From Leucobacter komagatae (GTDB taxonomy: Bacteria > Actinomycetota > Actinomycetes > Actinomycetales > Microbacteriaceae), in NCBI RefSeq assembly GCF_000834055.1, contig NZ_JXSQ01000001.1, positions 248,001-312,000 of the forward strand: DNA of 64,000 bases, read 5' to 3'. Within the stretch, counting starts at the first letter, position 1; every line of letters starts with the position of its first letter. Shown piece by piece: positions 51,556 through 61,334 of this stretch. The notes under the pieces are model-generated. The model did no database searches and had not been told where the DNA came from. It was given only the letters and a program-made list of their open reading frames with translations. Made by a program: the position numbers and the translations under genes.

Positions 51556-52785
51556 GTGGTGGGAACAGGACTGAGAACGACGCCGTCGATGCTGCACGTC
51601 GACATGGACGCGTTCTTCGTGTCCGTCGAACTCCTCGACCGCCCAGAACTCAAAGGCCTTCCCGTTGCCGCAGCGCACGACACCGCGAGGTCGGTGGTTT
51701 CGAGCGCCAGCTACGAGGCCAGGCGATTCGGGGTGCGATCCGCCATGCCCGTCGGTCGTGCAAAGCAGCTGTGCCCACAACTGGTGCTCGTGGAACCCGT
51801 GTACGAGAAATACCGCCTCGCTTCCCGCGCCGTCATGACGATATTCCGGGAGTTCACCCCGCTCGTTGAACCGCTCAGCATCGATGAGGCATTCCTGGAT
51901 GTCGCCGGCTCAGTAGCCCTGTTCGGGGAACCGCTTGAGATTGCACGGCAAATCCGAGAGCGCGTGCTCGAGCGCACCGGCCTGCCCGTCTCCGTCGGCC
52001 TTGCCGGAACCAAGTTCGTCGCGAAGCTCGCATCCCAGCGAGCAAAACCCGACGGGATTCTTGAGATCCCACCCGCGCGGACCATCGAGTTCCTGCACCC
52101 GCTCCCCATCGGGGCGATGTGGGGCGTAGGTGCTGCCACGGAGCGGGCGCTTAAGGCTCGGGCGATCCACACGATCGGCGACCTCGCGCGGGAGCCGCTC
52201 GCATCCCTGCGAAGCACGGTCGGAAACGCGAGCGCCGAACGCCTGCACGAGCTCGCCAACGGACGTGACGCGCGCGGGGTCGAGACGTCGCGGGCCGAGA
52301 AGAGCATCGGGCACGAGGAAACCTTCGCGACCGACGTCGCCGACCAGGAGAAACTCGAACGGGAGCTCTTGCGGCTCGCGACGAGAACCGCGGAGCGGCT
52401 GCGTGACGCCGACCTCGAAGCTCGGACGGTGGCGATCAAAGTGCGCTGGGACACCTTCGAGACCGTCACGAGATCGCGCACGCTTCAAGAACCAACGAAC
52501 GCAACGCAGCGCATCTACCGGACGGCACGCGAGCTCTTCGATGCGCTATCGCCAGACGGCAGGCCGGCGCGACCCGTTCGGCTGATCGGGGTGCGAGCCG
52601 AACAGCTGCTGCCATCGGGCAGCGACGGGCAGGCGCTCTGGGACGACGATGAGCAGTGGCGGGCAGTCGATTCAGCAGTGGACGAGGTGCGCGAGCGCTT
52701 CGGCGCTGCAGGGCTCACGTCCGCGCGGTTGCTCGGCGGTCGCGACGACGTGGTTGACCCGCGGTCCCTGCAAGACCCCGGGTAA
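51556..52785 (+). CDS. dinB: DNA polymerase IV
   Basis: A 409-residue Y-family translesion polymerase. Catalytic carboxylates in LHVDMDAFFVSVELLDRPEL and PLSIDEAFLDVAGS; SYEARRFGVRSAMPVGRAKQ, VSVGLAGTKFVAKLASQRAK and GVGAATERALKARAIHTIGD. The C-terminal little-finger domain is present, but no canonical beta-clamp QLxLF motif is obvious near the end. GTG 51556. Bypasses damaged bases. Confidence 0.93.
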   Translation: MVGTGLRTTPSMLHVDMDAFFVSVELLDRPELKGLPVAAAHDTARSVVSSASYEARRFGVRSAMPVGRAKQLCPQLVLVEPVYEKYRLASRAVMTIFREFTPLVEPLSIDEAFLDVAGSVALFGEPLEIARQIRERVLERTGLPVSVGLAGTKFVAKLASQRAKPDGILEIPPARTIEFLHPLPIGAMWGVGAATERALKARAIHTIGDLAREPLASLRSTVGNASAERLHELANGRDARGVETSRAEKSIGHEETFATDVADQEKLERELLRLATRTAERLRDADLEARTVAIKVRWDTFETVTRSRTLQEPTNATQRIYRTARELFDALSPDGRPARPVRLIGVRAEQLLPSGSDGQALWDDDEQWRAVDSAVDEVRERFGAAGLTSARLLGGRDDVVDPRSLQDPG

Positions 52786-52898
52786 GCCCGAAGCTCGTTC
52801 TTCACGGAGCTCAGCTCCCCAGCCAGAGCGGTCGGTCGCAACGGCAGCGCCCAGCATGCGTCCGCGTTAGCCAGCCGCACGCGTCCGCGCAAGTCAGC

Positions 52899-53600
52899 TC
52901 AGGTCTCGTCGCTCGCGTTTCCGAGGGCGAGTACGGCTTCGAGCAGCGCAGCGAGCCAGTCGTAGACAAGGACGGTACCGCGCGTCGCGTCCGCGTCGAT
53001 GAGCCGGTCGTAGTCTGCCTCGCGTTCAAGCCCGATGCGCGCCGCCATGGCGAGACGCAGGGCGGTGACGGTGCGGGCCCACGCTGGAAACGACTCCTGC
53101 GTAATGTTTACCGCCACAGCGGAGCCATCGATGAAGTGGTGCCCGTCCTCATCATCGGTGTCGACGTATGCCGCTGCGCCGTCCGGTGAGGTCGCATCAA
53201 CGTTGCCGTCGCCGCGATCTCCGTGGGCTCCCGGAGACGATTCCCGGGCAGCGAACTCTAGCTCACCGGCGTCCGAGGGTGTGACAGTGAGATCAGCGAT
53301 GACCCGCATCGCATCCTGGAGCTTGCGGTTGAGGAGACCCTGCTCGGTGACGCGCCGGAAACTCGCTGCGTCAGCTGCGTCTGCAAATGCATCAGGGAGC
53401 AGCCGCGCAAGCGCCGGATCCTCCGGCGTCTCATCCGTTCCGCCAACCTCGAGGCTTGCGAACAGTGGATCGGGATCGAACGGCGTGTTGCTGTGGCTCT
53501 CGAGGAGGAGGATGAGCTGCTGCACGAGCTGGCCGAGCACGCCGACTTCTTCCGGGGCGAACAGGATCTCGATTCCGCCGTCGCCCGGCCGGAGCTTCAC
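52899..53600 (-). CDS. DUF2017 protein
   Basis: A 233-residue actinobacterial DUF2017 protein: [34 protein letters not shown], then [20 protein letters not shown] and a helical C-terminus ([19 protein letters not shown]). A central Ser/Asp-rich insertion (~125-165) is less conserved. GTG 53600 overlaps the clpS stop by four bases. DUF2017 almost always follows clpS, which suggests a role in ClpCP proteolysis; no activity is known. Confidence 0.88.
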   Translation of the reverse strand: MKLRPGDGGIEILFAPEEVGVLGQLVQQLILLLESHSNTPFDPDPLFASLEVGGTDETPEDPALARLLPDAFADAADAASFRRVTEQGLLNRKLQDAMRVIADLTVTPSDAGELEFAARESSPGAHGDRGDGNVDATSPDGAAAYVDTDDEDGHHFIDGSAVAVNITQESFPAWARTVTALRLAMAARIGLEREADYDRLIDADATRGTVLVYDWLAALLEAVLALGNASDET

Positions 53601-53902
53601 GAGTCGCCCTCCGGCTCAGCCGTAGCCCACAGGCCGTACTCGTGCATGGCTTCAACGTGCAGCTCCATCGCTTCGCGGCTGCCCTCCGCTACGACTGCGC
53701 GGCCAAAGCTGTGGACACGGAGCATGAGTTCCTCTGCGCGCTCCGTAGAAAACCCGAAGTGGGAGCGGAAGACATAGCTGACATACGACATGAGGTTGAC
53801 GGGATCGTCCCAGACGATCGTGCGCCAAGGCTTCGCGGGGGCCACAGCTATTGACCCCTCCCCGCGGGGGCTCCGCTCAACGTCAGGAATGTGCTCGACC
53901 AC
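53597..53902 (-). CDS. clpS: ATP-dependent Clp protease adaptor ClpS
   Basis: About 101 residues. The ClpS core is visible: [60 protein letters not shown]. It delivers N-end-rule substrates to ClpCP/ClpAP. GTG 53902 shares a base with the upstream stop; GTG 53911 is an alternative. Operon order is zincin-clpS-DUF2017. Confidence 0.93.
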   Translation of the reverse strand: MVEHIPDVERSPRGEGSIAVAPAKPWRTIVWDDPVNLMSYVSYVFRSHFGFSTERAEELMLRVHSFGRAVVAEGSREAMELHVEAMHEYGLWATAEPEGDS

Positions 53903-54249
53903 TATCCCCACCCCAGCTCGTGAATGCGCTCCTCGCTGAGACCAAGGAAGTGGGCGACCTCGTGCACGAGAGTCACCCTGATCTCGCTGACCAGCTCGTC
54001 GTGATCCACACAGTGAGCGAGAAGGTTCAACCGGAAGAGCGTGATGCGGTCTGGCTCTTCGCCGTAGCCATAGACCTCGCGCTCAGCGAGGGAGAAGCCC
54101 TCGTAGAGCCCCAGCGTGTCAGCGCCGTCTGGCGGAGTGTCCTCGACGAGGAAGATGACGTTGTCGAGCTGGTCGAGCATTTCGTCTGGAAGCGTGTCAA
54201 GGCCGTCGGAGACCAGAGCCTCAAACTCATCGCGTGACACATCGAGCAT
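53902..54249 (-). CDS. Zincin-like metallopeptidase-family protein
   Basis: A 115-residue protein of the small minimal zincin family: [20 protein letters not shown], then VIFLVEDTP and the zinc motif [18 protein letters not shown]. It is coupled to clpS by a shared base. Members are common in actinobacteria and are likely processing or regulatory peptidases. Confidence 0.87.
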   Translation of the reverse strand: MLDVSRDEFEALVSDGLDTLPDEMLDQLDNVIFLVEDTPPDGADTLGLYEGFSLAEREVYGYGEEPDRITLFRLNLLAHCVDHDELVSEIRVTLVHEVAHFLGLSEERIHELGWG

Positions 54250-54441
54250 GCTTTCACCCTAGCGGCTTGGCCCGTGCGCCGCCGCAAGAATCTGTGAGGA
54301 ATTCGCATCAGGGCACTGAACGCGGCACGCGCCACGGCGTTGCCTGTGCGGATGGCCGCAGCTAGGCCGGTGCGCCCGGGGCCTGGGGCGCGCGCCCAAA
54401 GGGCCCCGGCAGGCGCTCCTGGGCGGCGAAGCCGGCCCCCG

Positions 54442-55161
54442 CTAGCCCATCCGGTACGCGTGCACGGGAAGCGCGTATGGCACTCCAGCGTGCTCGCCCC
54501 CGGAGGTGAGCACACCCGTGACGAGATCCTCCGGAGTCGGGTGATCCGGGAGCGCCGCGAGGTACTCCCGGTGCGCGGCGAGTGAGGCGATACCGCGCTC
54601 GAGCGATTCCGCCGATACTTCGATCGCGTGATCTGGGTGGTGGGCGGTCGCGAGCAGCCAGGTGGTCTTCCACGCGGTGAGCCCGTCGCTGAGCTGTTCG
54701 CGGAACAGCCACGGATTGTCGGCATCGCGGATCGCGTCGACGACTGCGAGGCCTGTTGCGCGATGATCTGCGTGATTCAGGCCCCAGCCTGCTTCGAGGT
54801 CCCACGTCATCGTGACGACGGCGTCGGGGCGGGAGAAGCGGATCTCGTTCGCGATTCTGCGCCGTGTTTCGACCGAGTGCTCGAGCAGGCCATCAGGCAA
54901 GTCGAGAATCGTCAGTCGGCTCACCCCGACGATCTCGCACGCCGCGCGCTGCTCCTCTGACCGCAGCGGCCCGACTTCCTCAGGCGCGCGGTCACGCATG
55001 CCTGCCTCCCCGGCGGTGAGTAGTAGGTAGGAGACCTCGATGCCCTGCGAGGTCCATTCGGCGACGGCCGCCGAAGCGCCATATTCCATGTCGTCTGGGT
55101 GCGCCACGATGCAGAGGACGCGCTGAATTCCGGTCGGGTCGAAGCGTTCGAGAGTCGTCAT
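54442..55161 (-). CDS. PIG-L family deacetylase
   Basis: A 239-residue zinc deacetylase of the LmbE/MshB family. The metal/catalytic AHPDD motif is in LCIVAHPDDMEYGASAAVAE; also LLLTAGEAGMRDRAPEEV, VVTMTWDLEAGWGLNHADHR and PVHAYRMG at the end. Substrates in the family are N-acetylglucosamine conjugates such as mycothiol precursors; this gene is not next to mycothiol genes, so the exact role is open. ATG 55161. Confidence 0.87.
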   Translation of the reverse strand: MTTLERFDPTGIQRVLCIVAHPDDMEYGASAAVAEWTSQGIEVSYLLLTAGEAGMRDRAPEEVGPLRSEEQRAACEIVGVSRLTILDLPDGLLEHSVETRRRIANEIRFSRPDAVVTMTWDLEAGWGLNHADHRATGLAVVDAIRDADNPWLFREQLSDGLTAWKTTWLLATAHHPDHAIEVSAESLERGIASLAAHREYLAALPDHPTPEDLVTGVLTSGGEHAGVPYALPVHAYRMG

Positions 55162-55421
55162 GCCCCGAGCCTAGCCTCGGCCCCTGCGTAGCTCTAGCGC
55201 GCCCCGAGCACGGCTCGGCCTCGCCGGTTGGACTGACCCGCGCGCGTTACGCATGAGATCTGCCGTTTCTCACTCAAAATCTCGCGAAAACTCACGACTT
55301 ACTGCAGTTTTCATGGATATCGCCAGGCGAGGGGCGAGGGGCGAGGGGCGTGGATCGCGGTTCGCCGGTTGCGGACCGAGGATCGCGGAGCTCTGTCGAC
55401 CGCGACCACCCCCAGCCTCGC

Positions 55422-56789
55422 TTAGCCGCGCCCCGGTGCTCGGGCGAGCACAACCACCCCTGTGAGCGCGAGCAGTGCAAGCCCGGCGAGGCCACCCGCG
55501 ACGGGGGCTAGGGCGACGTCGGGTGACACGGACGCGCCGAGGATCAGCGCCCCCGCGACGGCCAGAGCGATTGTCTCGCTCGCGAGTCGTGCCGTGTTGA
55601 GCACCCCGGCGGCGCTCGCCGACACTCGCTCTGGAACTGCCGCGAGGGCTGCCCCGTCGAGCACGCCGGACGTGAGGCCAACGGCCGCGCCGACTGCGAG
55701 GAGGCTCGTCGCGAGCGCCGTGAGATTCCCGTGCAGTCCGAGGCTCATCGCGGTCGTGCCTAGACCCACTGCCGCGAGGCCGAGCGCGAGGCAGGCAAGC
55801 CAGGTTGGGGAGATGCGCCTCGCGAGCCTGGCGCCGACACTCGGGAGCACCACGGTCGGCACAGTGAGCGCGAGCGTCGCGACCGCTGCCTCGCCCGCTC
55901 CGCGTTCGGAGAGCGCAAGGGGGAGGAACACGACTAATGGAACGAAGACCGCCATGAGCGCCCCGGCAGCGGTTACGAGCGCGAGGAACTGCCGCGAGTG
56001 CAGCAGTGCGGCGGGCACGAGGGGCGATGCGGCTGCGCGTCCCAACGTCGCGGAGGCGACGCAGAGCAGTAGCGCGCCCCCGAGCGCCGTGGCCACAAGC
56101 GGGTCGCCGAGACCCCGTGGGGGGATCTCGCCGACGCCGACGGTGAGCGCAAGGAACGCACCAGTAAAGAGCAGCGCCGATCCGAGCGCTGGTCGGGGCA
56201 GTCGCGGCGCCCGCTGGAACGAACCCGCGCATGCAAGCAAGATAAGAGCGATCGCGGCGAGCACTGCGGGCACCGCGAACACGCCCCGCCACCCGAGATG
56301 GCCGACGACGAGCGAGCTGAGGAGGGGGCCGAATGCGAGGCCAGCGCCCATGATGGTGCCAAGGGCACCGAACGCTCGGCCGCGACGCTCCGGCCCCGCT
56401 GCGTTGGAGAGCAGCGCGGTGCCGCCCGTGGTTGCCGCGGCCGCACCGACGCCGGCAATGGCGCGCGCGACCACGAGGAGTTCGGGGGTTGAGCCGAGTG
56501 CGAGCGCGCCCGCGGCGGCCGCGAAGAGGCACACGCCGATGGCGTAGATCCGGTGCACTCCCAGCCAGTCAGCGAGGAGCCCGCCGAGCAGGAGGAATGC
56601 CGCGAAGGCAGCGTTGTAGGCCGTGACGATCCACGGCAGCAGCGGAGCCGCGTCGAACTCCGCTGTCAGGTGCGGGAGCGCGGCGGCCGGGCCGGTGATC
56701 GAGAGTGGGAAGATGAGCGACGTCGTGAGGACGGCCGCGATGACGAGTGCGGGCCGCGCGTTGCGTGCCGCAGAAGATGGGGTGTGCAT
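55422..56789 (-). CDS. MFS transporter (drug-efflux type, 12-14 helices)
   Basis: A 455-residue transporter with an N-terminal DHA2-like pattern: SLIFPLSITGPAAALPHLTA, WIVTAYNAAFAAFLLLGGLL, ADWLGVHRIYAIGVCLFAAA, then GPERRGRAFGALGTIMGAGL and LASETIALAVAGALILGASV. ATG 56789 follows GGAAG. Likely exports drugs or metabolites using the proton gradient; substrate unknown. It reads toward the PIG-L gene. Confidence 0.88.
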   Translation of the reverse strand: MHTPSSAARNARPALVIAAVLTTSLIFPLSITGPAAALPHLTAEFDAAPLLPWIVTAYNAAFAAFLLLGGLLADWLGVHRIYAIGVCLFAAAAGALALGSTPELLVVARAIAGVGAAAATTGGTALLSNAAGPERRGRAFGALGTIMGAGLAFGPLLSSLVVGHLGWRGVFAVPAVLAAIALILLACAGSFQRAPRLPRPALGSALLFTGAFLALTVGVGEIPPRGLGDPLVATALGGALLLCVASATLGRAAASPLVPAALLHSRQFLALVTAAGALMAVFVPLVVFLPLALSERGAGEAAVATLALTVPTVVLPSVGARLARRISPTWLACLALGLAAVGLGTTAMSLGLHGNLTALATSLLAVGAAVGLTSGVLDGAALAAVPERVSASAAGVLNTARLASETIALAVAGALILGASVSPDVALAPVAGGLAGLALLALTGVVVLARAPGRG

Positions 56790-57070
56790 TGACCGCTTCC
56801 GGAGTGAGTCGGAGGGCGCAGTCTGCGCCGCTCCGAGGGTTCGGGGGAGCGGCGGCTGGGAACTGGGTTCAGGCCGCCGAGAGGGCGGCCGAGCGATCTG
56901 AGATGGGCACGGCTCGAGTGTACACGCCGCGCGTGTCCAACGAGCCGGTGGATCGTGCGCCGGTCGCTCCGGCGGAGGTGGATCGCGCGAGGGTAGTGCG
57001 CCGGTGGGCGAGGGGCTACTCGCCTCAACGCTCGGGCGACAGTGCGTGCTGGGCTGCTCGGGGAAACGAC

Positions 57071-57116
57071 CGAGGCCCACACTCGCTGGGATTTCTCCGA
57101 GCGAGTGTGGGCCTCG
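57071..57116 (-). terminator. tRNA-His terminator
   Basis: A perfect 17-bp stem (57071-57087 with 57100-57116) lies seven bases after the tRNA 3' end on the minus strand, followed by GTCGTTTCC. Confidence 0.8.
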
Positions 57117-57122
57117 ATTACT

Positions 57123-57199
57123 TGGGGTGGCTAACGGGACTTGAACCCGCGACCACCGGCACCACAAGCCGGTGCTCTACCGACTGAGCTATAGCCACC
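57123..57199 (-). tRNA. tRNA-His (anticodon GTG)
   Basis: Full cloverleaf on the minus strand: acceptor GTGGCTA/TAGCCAC, D-arm with TAGCTCAGTCGGTAGAGC, anticodon loop CTTGTGG reading GTG, T-arm GCGGGTTCAAGTCCCGT. The extra 5' G (57199) faces C73, the His identity element, and CCA is encoded (57125-57123). Confidence 0.96.
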
Positions 57200-57326
57200 A
57201 TGCGACCGAGCGAGCAAGCTCACTTGGCAACCTGACAAGCATATCCCACGCTCGTGCGCGTTGCCAATTCGCGGGATGAATCACGGCATGTCTGCGTGCT
57301 GGATGCGGGTCCCAGCACGCACTCGG

Positions 57327-57995
57327 CTATGCCGTTGGTGAAGCTGTGGTGTCCTGTGCCGCTGGCTCGGCGTCGATGAGCGGCGCGTACTGTTCGCTCA
57401 CTGCGCCCGCGATCTTCTTCGACGTCTTCGAGTCTGGCCCCTTGCCATCAACGAGCACGGTGCCGCGGAAGTAGGCGAGCTCCTGGATGGACTCTGCGAT
57501 GTCTGCGAGGGCCCGGTGGCCGCCGCGCTTGTCTGGTGCTGCGTAGTACGCGCTCGAATACCAGCGGCGCGAGAGCTCCTTGATGGTGGACACGTCGATC
57601 GAGCGGTAGTGCAGCCGTTCCTCAAGCGTTGGCATGTACTTCGCAACGAAGCGGCGGTCCATACCGATCGTGTTTCCAGCTACCAGCGGGCGGCGGCCCT
57701 CTGGCACGAAGCGGTTGATGTATTCGATCACCTGCGCCTCAGCATCGGCCGGAGTCACGCCAGCCGCGATGCGGGGGAGCAGCCCGGAGGTCTCGTGCAT
57801 GTTGCGCACGAAATCGTTCATGTGCGCCATTGCGGCCTCGCCAGGGTTGATGACAATATCGAAACCGGAGTCGAGTGGCTTCAGGTCGAAGTCAGTGACG
57901 ATCACGGCGATCTCACACAGCCCGTCGTTATCGGTGTCAAGCCCGGTCATTTCGCAGTCGATCCAGACGATCTGTTCTGCGGGGGCGTTCGACAA
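57327..57995 (-). CDS. orn: Oligoribonuclease
   Basis: A 222-residue DEDDh 3'-5' exonuclease that degrades nanoRNAs and pGpG. Motifs: IVWIDCEMTGLDTDNDGLCE (Asp, Glu), AGNTIGMDRRFVAKYMPTL (Asp), then HRALADIAESIQELAYF (His, Asp). TTG 57995 is preferred because AAAGGAG lies five bases before it. The C-terminal ~40 residues are an Ala-rich extension. Divergent from def. Confidence 0.93.
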   Translation of the reverse strand: MSNAPAEQIVWIDCEMTGLDTDNDGLCEIAVIVTDFDLKPLDSGFDIVINPGEAAMAHMNDFVRNMHETSGLLPRIAAGVTPADAEAQVIEYINRFVPEGRRPLVAGNTIGMDRRFVAKYMPTLEERLHYRSIDVSTIKELSRRWYSSAYYAAPDKRGGHRALADIAESIQELAYFRGTVLVDGKGPDSKTSKKIAGAVSEQYAPLIDAEPAAQDTTASPTA

Positions 57996-58058
57996 GATGA
58001 CTCCTTTGAGCGGGGATACGGTCAGGCCCAGTCTATCCGCGCCGGTAGGCTTGCCGTC

Positions 58059-58625
58059 ATGGCTATTCTCCCAATCACCATCTGTGGCGAGCCCGTGCTG
58101 CACCGCAAGGCTGCTCCCGTCACCGAGTTCGATGCGAAGTTGCGCACGCTCGTAGACGACATGTTCGAGACGACCGTTGCAGCCCCCGGCGTTGGCCTCG
58201 CGGCCCCGCAGGTCGGCATTGGGCAGCGCCTGTTCGTGTGGATGTATGAGGACCAGGACGAGGCACCGGCCGAGGGCGTTGCGATCAACCCTGAACTGTG
58301 GATCGCGCCGCTCGAGCCTGGCCTGCCAGAAGACGACGAGGTCGAGGGATGTCTCTCATTCCCCGGTGAGCGCTTCGCGCTGCGCCGATCGCCCCGCGCA
58401 CTGCTGCGTGCACAAGACATCGACGGCAAACCGTTTGAGATCGAAGCGAGTGGCTGGTTCGCGCGCATCATGCAGCACGAGTACGACCACCTCGACGGGC
58501 TGCTCTACGTTGACCGTCTCGTGCACCCCGAGAACCGTGCTGCGCAGAAGATCGCGCGCAAGCGCGGCTGGGGCGTTCCTGGCCTGAGCTGGCTCCCAGG
58601 GGTGGACGACCTCGAGGGCGAGTAG
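58059..58625 (+). CDS. def: Peptide deformylase
   Basis: A 188-residue deformylase. All three motifs are intact: GVGLAAPQVG, EGCLSFPGERFAL (metal Cys) and MQHEYDHLDGLLYVDRL (metal His pair and Glu). ATG 58059. Removes formyl groups from new proteins. Ends at a bidirectional hairpin. Confidence 0.95.
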   Translation: MAILPITICGEPVLHRKAAPVTEFDAKLRTLVDDMFETTVAAPGVGLAAPQVGIGQRLFVWMYEDQDEAPAEGVAINPELWIAPLEPGLPEDDEVEGCLSFPGERFALRRSPRALLRAQDIDGKPFEIEASGWFARIMQHEYDHLDGLLYVDRLVHPENRAAQKIARKRGWGVPGLSWLPGVDDLEGE

Positions 58626-58632
58626 GTTCTGC

Positions 58633-58674
58633 GCGTAGCTGCGCGCAACGACTCGCAGCTGCGCGCAGCTACGC
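58633..58674. terminator. Bidirectional terminator between def and the MFS gene
   Basis: A 14-bp perfect stem (58633-58646 with 58661-58674) overlaps the stop of the converging transporter gene. Confidence 0.7.
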
Positions 58675-59898
58675 CCTGCTGAGCGCCTCGGTCTGCTTCG
58701 CGGTCGCGGTCCAGGCGAGCGCGGCTGCGCACAGCAGCCCCGCGGTCACCCCAAACGCCCAGCCGAATCCGGCGAAATCGACGATGGCGCCCGCCACGAG
58801 CGGACCGAGCACGCCTCCGAGGTCGGAGGCCATCGAGTAGCTGGAAACGACCATGCCGCCCCTGCGCTTGCCCATCACGTCGGCGAGCACCGCCTGGTGT
58901 CCAGGGTTCGCGAGGGCTGAGCCAACGCCGGCGAGCACCATCACCGCCATGGCGATGATGAGTGAGCCCGAGAAGGGGAACGCGGCGAATGCTGCCGCGA
59001 GCAACACGAAACCGGTGATGAGGATCGGCGCCCGCCCGATCGTGTCGCTCCAACGCCCTGACGGGAAGATGAAGAGTGCATTGCCTGCGGCATACGCTGC
59101 GAGCACCCACGCCGCGGTAGGGGCGTCGCCGGAGAACACGACAGCGATGAAGATCGGAATGAGTGAGACCCGTACGCCGAACGACGTCCACCCGAATGAG
59201 AACGCGGAGAACAGCAGCGTGCGGAAGGTAGGCATGCGCAGCGCCTCGCGCAGGCTGATCTCTTCACCGACGACACGCGACCCCGGTGCTCGCTGCGGCA
59301 GCGCGTGCTTGCTTCGCAGGGCGATGGTGACGACGATCGCGGCAGCGACCAGTGTGAAAAAGTAGAAGATGAATGGTGCTCGGAGCCCGTAGCTCGCGAC
59401 GATGCCGCCGAGCACCGGGCCGAGCAGGCCACCGAGCAGGAAGCTTGCCGCGTTGATGCTTGCGACCCTGGCGCGGCCCTGCGGCGGGCTCGCTTCGACG
59501 AGCAGCGCGGTCGCCGCAACGCTGAACATCGCAGATCCCAGGCCGCCGAGGCCGCGGAGCACGAGGAACTGCGGATAGTTCATCGCGAAGGCGGCAGCCC
59601 CCGTCGAAGCCGCGACGACGAGTAGGCCCGTTGTGTACGTCGCGCGCTCGCCAAATCGCCCAACGATCCACCCCGCGAGCGGGGCGCCGACGAGCCGCAT
59701 GAGCGCGAACGCGCTGACAATCGCCGAGGCGGCGAAGGCGCTGACGTTGAACTCAAGCGCGAACTGCGGGATCGCCGGGGCAACGACACCGTAGCCGAGC
59801 GCGACGGTGAAGCCGCCGGCGACAAGCGCCCACACTTCGAACGGCAACCGAACCCGCTGCGGCGTATTCGCGGGCGGTGTTGCTGGCTGTTTGGGCAC
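58669..59898 (-). CDS. MFS transporter (12 helices)
   Basis: A 409-residue major-facilitator transporter. The N-terminal half shows WALVAGGFTVALGYGVVAPA, RLVGAPLAGWIVGRFGERAT and the motif A region; the second half has YAAGNALFIFPSGRWSDTIG and MVVSSYSMASDLGGVLGPLV. GTG 59898. Export of drugs or sugars is possible; substrate not readable. Convergent with def. Confidence 0.88.
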   Translation of the reverse strand: MPKQPATPPANTPQRVRLPFEVWALVAGGFTVALGYGVVAPAIPQFALEFNVSAFAASAIVSAFALMRLVGAPLAGWIVGRFGERATYTTGLLVVAASTGAAAFAMNYPQFLVLRGLGGLGSAMFSVAATALLVEASPPQGRARVASINAASFLLGGLLGPVLGGIVASYGLRAPFIFYFFTLVAAAIVVTIALRSKHALPQRAPGSRVVGEEISLREALRMPTFRTLLFSAFSFGWTSFGVRVSLIPIFIAVVFSGDAPTAAWVLAAYAAGNALFIFPSGRWSDTIGRAPILITGFVLLAAAFAAFPFSGSLIIAMAVMVLAGVGSALANPGHQAVLADVMGKRRGGMVVSSYSMASDLGGVLGPLVAGAIVDFAGFGWAFGVTAGLLCAAALAWTATAKQTEALSRA

Positions 59899-59964
59899 CG
59901 AATCAGTCTACCGCTGGAGCAGCGCCCGCCCCGGCTGTCTCCCATGGATAGACCCCCGGCTAGA

Positions 59965-59993
59965 GTGCCAAATGAAGCGCAAAGCGCTATAAT
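59965..59993 (+). promoter_or_regulatory. Promoter of the ChaA-type antiporter gene
   Basis: TATAAT at 59988-59993 with a weak GTGCCA (59965-59970) at 17-bp spacing. The ~70-nt leader can form a hairpin (GCCACTGGG with CCCGGTGGC, about 60008-60029) before the ribosome site. Confidence 0.5.
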
Positions 59994-60068
59994 TGGCAGT
60001 GACAGTGCCACTGGGACGACCCGGTGGCTGCGTGCTGAGTGGGGACGGCCTCGCAGAGGGGCAAACAT

Positions 60069-61268
60069 ATGTCCACCACATCCGTCATCAAGAGCGTGTT
60101 CACGCGCTCGGCAATCATCAAGCTTGTTCTGGGTTGGGGCAGCTTCGTGGCGCTCACCGTCGCGGGAGGCGCTCTGAACGGTGCGCTGTCTACTCCCGTG
60201 CTGTTCACCGTGCTCGCGGCTATTGTCGCGGTGATTCTGGCCGCGGCGTCAGGTGTCGTCACCGAAGCCGAGCACCTCGCCGAGAAGCTCGGGGATCCGT
60301 ATGGCACGCTGGTGCTCACGCTCTCGATCGTGCTCATCGAAGTCATCCTCATTTCCGCTGTGATGCTGGGGCCGGGGGAGCACGCGACGATCGCGCGCGA
60401 CTCGGTGATGGCGGTCGCGATGATTATCCTGAACCTCGTCATCGGAACAGCGCTCCTCGTTGGCGGCTTCAAACACCGCGACATGCGGCCCAATAAGAGC
60501 GGCGTCTCGGCGTACCTGTCGCTGCTCGTTGCACTGATCACCGTGGCCTTCGCGCTCCCGGCGCTGATCGGGGATGACGGGGCGTACACGCCCGCGCAGG
60601 CCATCCCGATTATTGCGCTCACCGTCGTGCTCTATGCGTTCTTCCTTGCGCGTCAGATGGGGGCGCAGCGCGCAGACTTCCAGGAGGTTGTTGCGGTGGC
60701 CGACCAACGGGCTGGCGCCGCGCTAACGGGTGTCCCTGCCAACCCTCAGCTGGGCGCGGAGCAACTCACGCCGGACGCCCAGACGAGTCAACTGGCCGAC
60801 GCGCTGGCGAATCACAAGCCGGAACTCATCGCACGTGGCTTGTTGCTCGTCGCCATGGTCGTGCCGATCGTGCTGCTCTCGCATGACATGGCAGCGCTGC
60901 TGGATGACGGACTCGACCGTCTCGGTGCGCCGGTGGCGCTTTCGGGGATCATCATCGCCATGATCGTCTTCCTGCCCGAGACGATTACCGCGATCCGTGC
61001 GGCGCTCGCAGGGGAGATTCAGCGAGTGAGTAACCTCTGCCACGGCGCACTCGTGTCGACCGTTGGTCTCACGATCCCCGCGGTGCTCACCATCGGCCTG
61101 CTCACCGGGCAGACCGTCACCCTTGGTGAGGGCGCTACGAACCTGCTGCTGCTCGGGGTATCGCTGTTGCTTACCCTCACCACCTTCTTCGGTCGGAGAG
61201 TCACGGCATTGCACGGCGCAGCGCACCTGTTTGTGTTTGTTCTCTACGGCATCACCGTCTTCCAGTAG
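60069..61268 (+). CDS. ChaA-type cation/proton antiporter
   Basis: A 399-residue CaCA-superfamily antiporter. The duplicated acidic motif is visible: EAEHLAEKLGDPYGTLVLTL, SIVLIEVILISAVML in half 1 and VFLPETITAIRAALAGEIQR in half 2. About 11 helices. ATG 60069 follows GAGGGG. Probably exchanges Ca2+, Na+ or K+ for protons. Followed by YbjN gene after ~65 bp. Confidence 0.87.
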   Translation: MSTTSVIKSVFTRSAIIKLVLGWGSFVALTVAGGALNGALSTPVLFTVLAAIVAVILAAASGVVTEAEHLAEKLGDPYGTLVLTLSIVLIEVILISAVMLGPGEHATIARDSVMAVAMIILNLVIGTALLVGGFKHRDMRPNKSGVSAYLSLLVALITVAFALPALIGDDGAYTPAQAIPIIALTVVLYAFFLARQMGAQRADFQEVVAVADQRAGAALTGVPANPQLGAEQLTPDAQTSQLADALANHKPELIARGLLLVAMVVPIVLLSHDMAALLDDGLDRLGAPVALSGIIIAMIVFLPETITAIRAALAGEIQRVSNLCHGALVSTVGLTIPAVLTIGLLTGQTVTLGEGATNLLLLGVSLLLTLTTFFGRRVTALHGAAHLFVFVLYGITVFQ

Positions 61269-61334
61269 TCGAAAACGTGAAAGGTCGGCGGGAACTCGTA
61301 GACTGGATACACCGACTTGAAGGGAATGCGAAGC

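Noticed and set aside
55328-55350. Seven-bp tandem repeat (AGGGGCG three times) after the MFS gene
   Set aside because: Short GC slippage tract without context for function.
57516-58058. In-frame extension upstream of peptide deformylase
   Set aside because: It is antisense to orn; deformylase starts at ATG 58059 as in the family.
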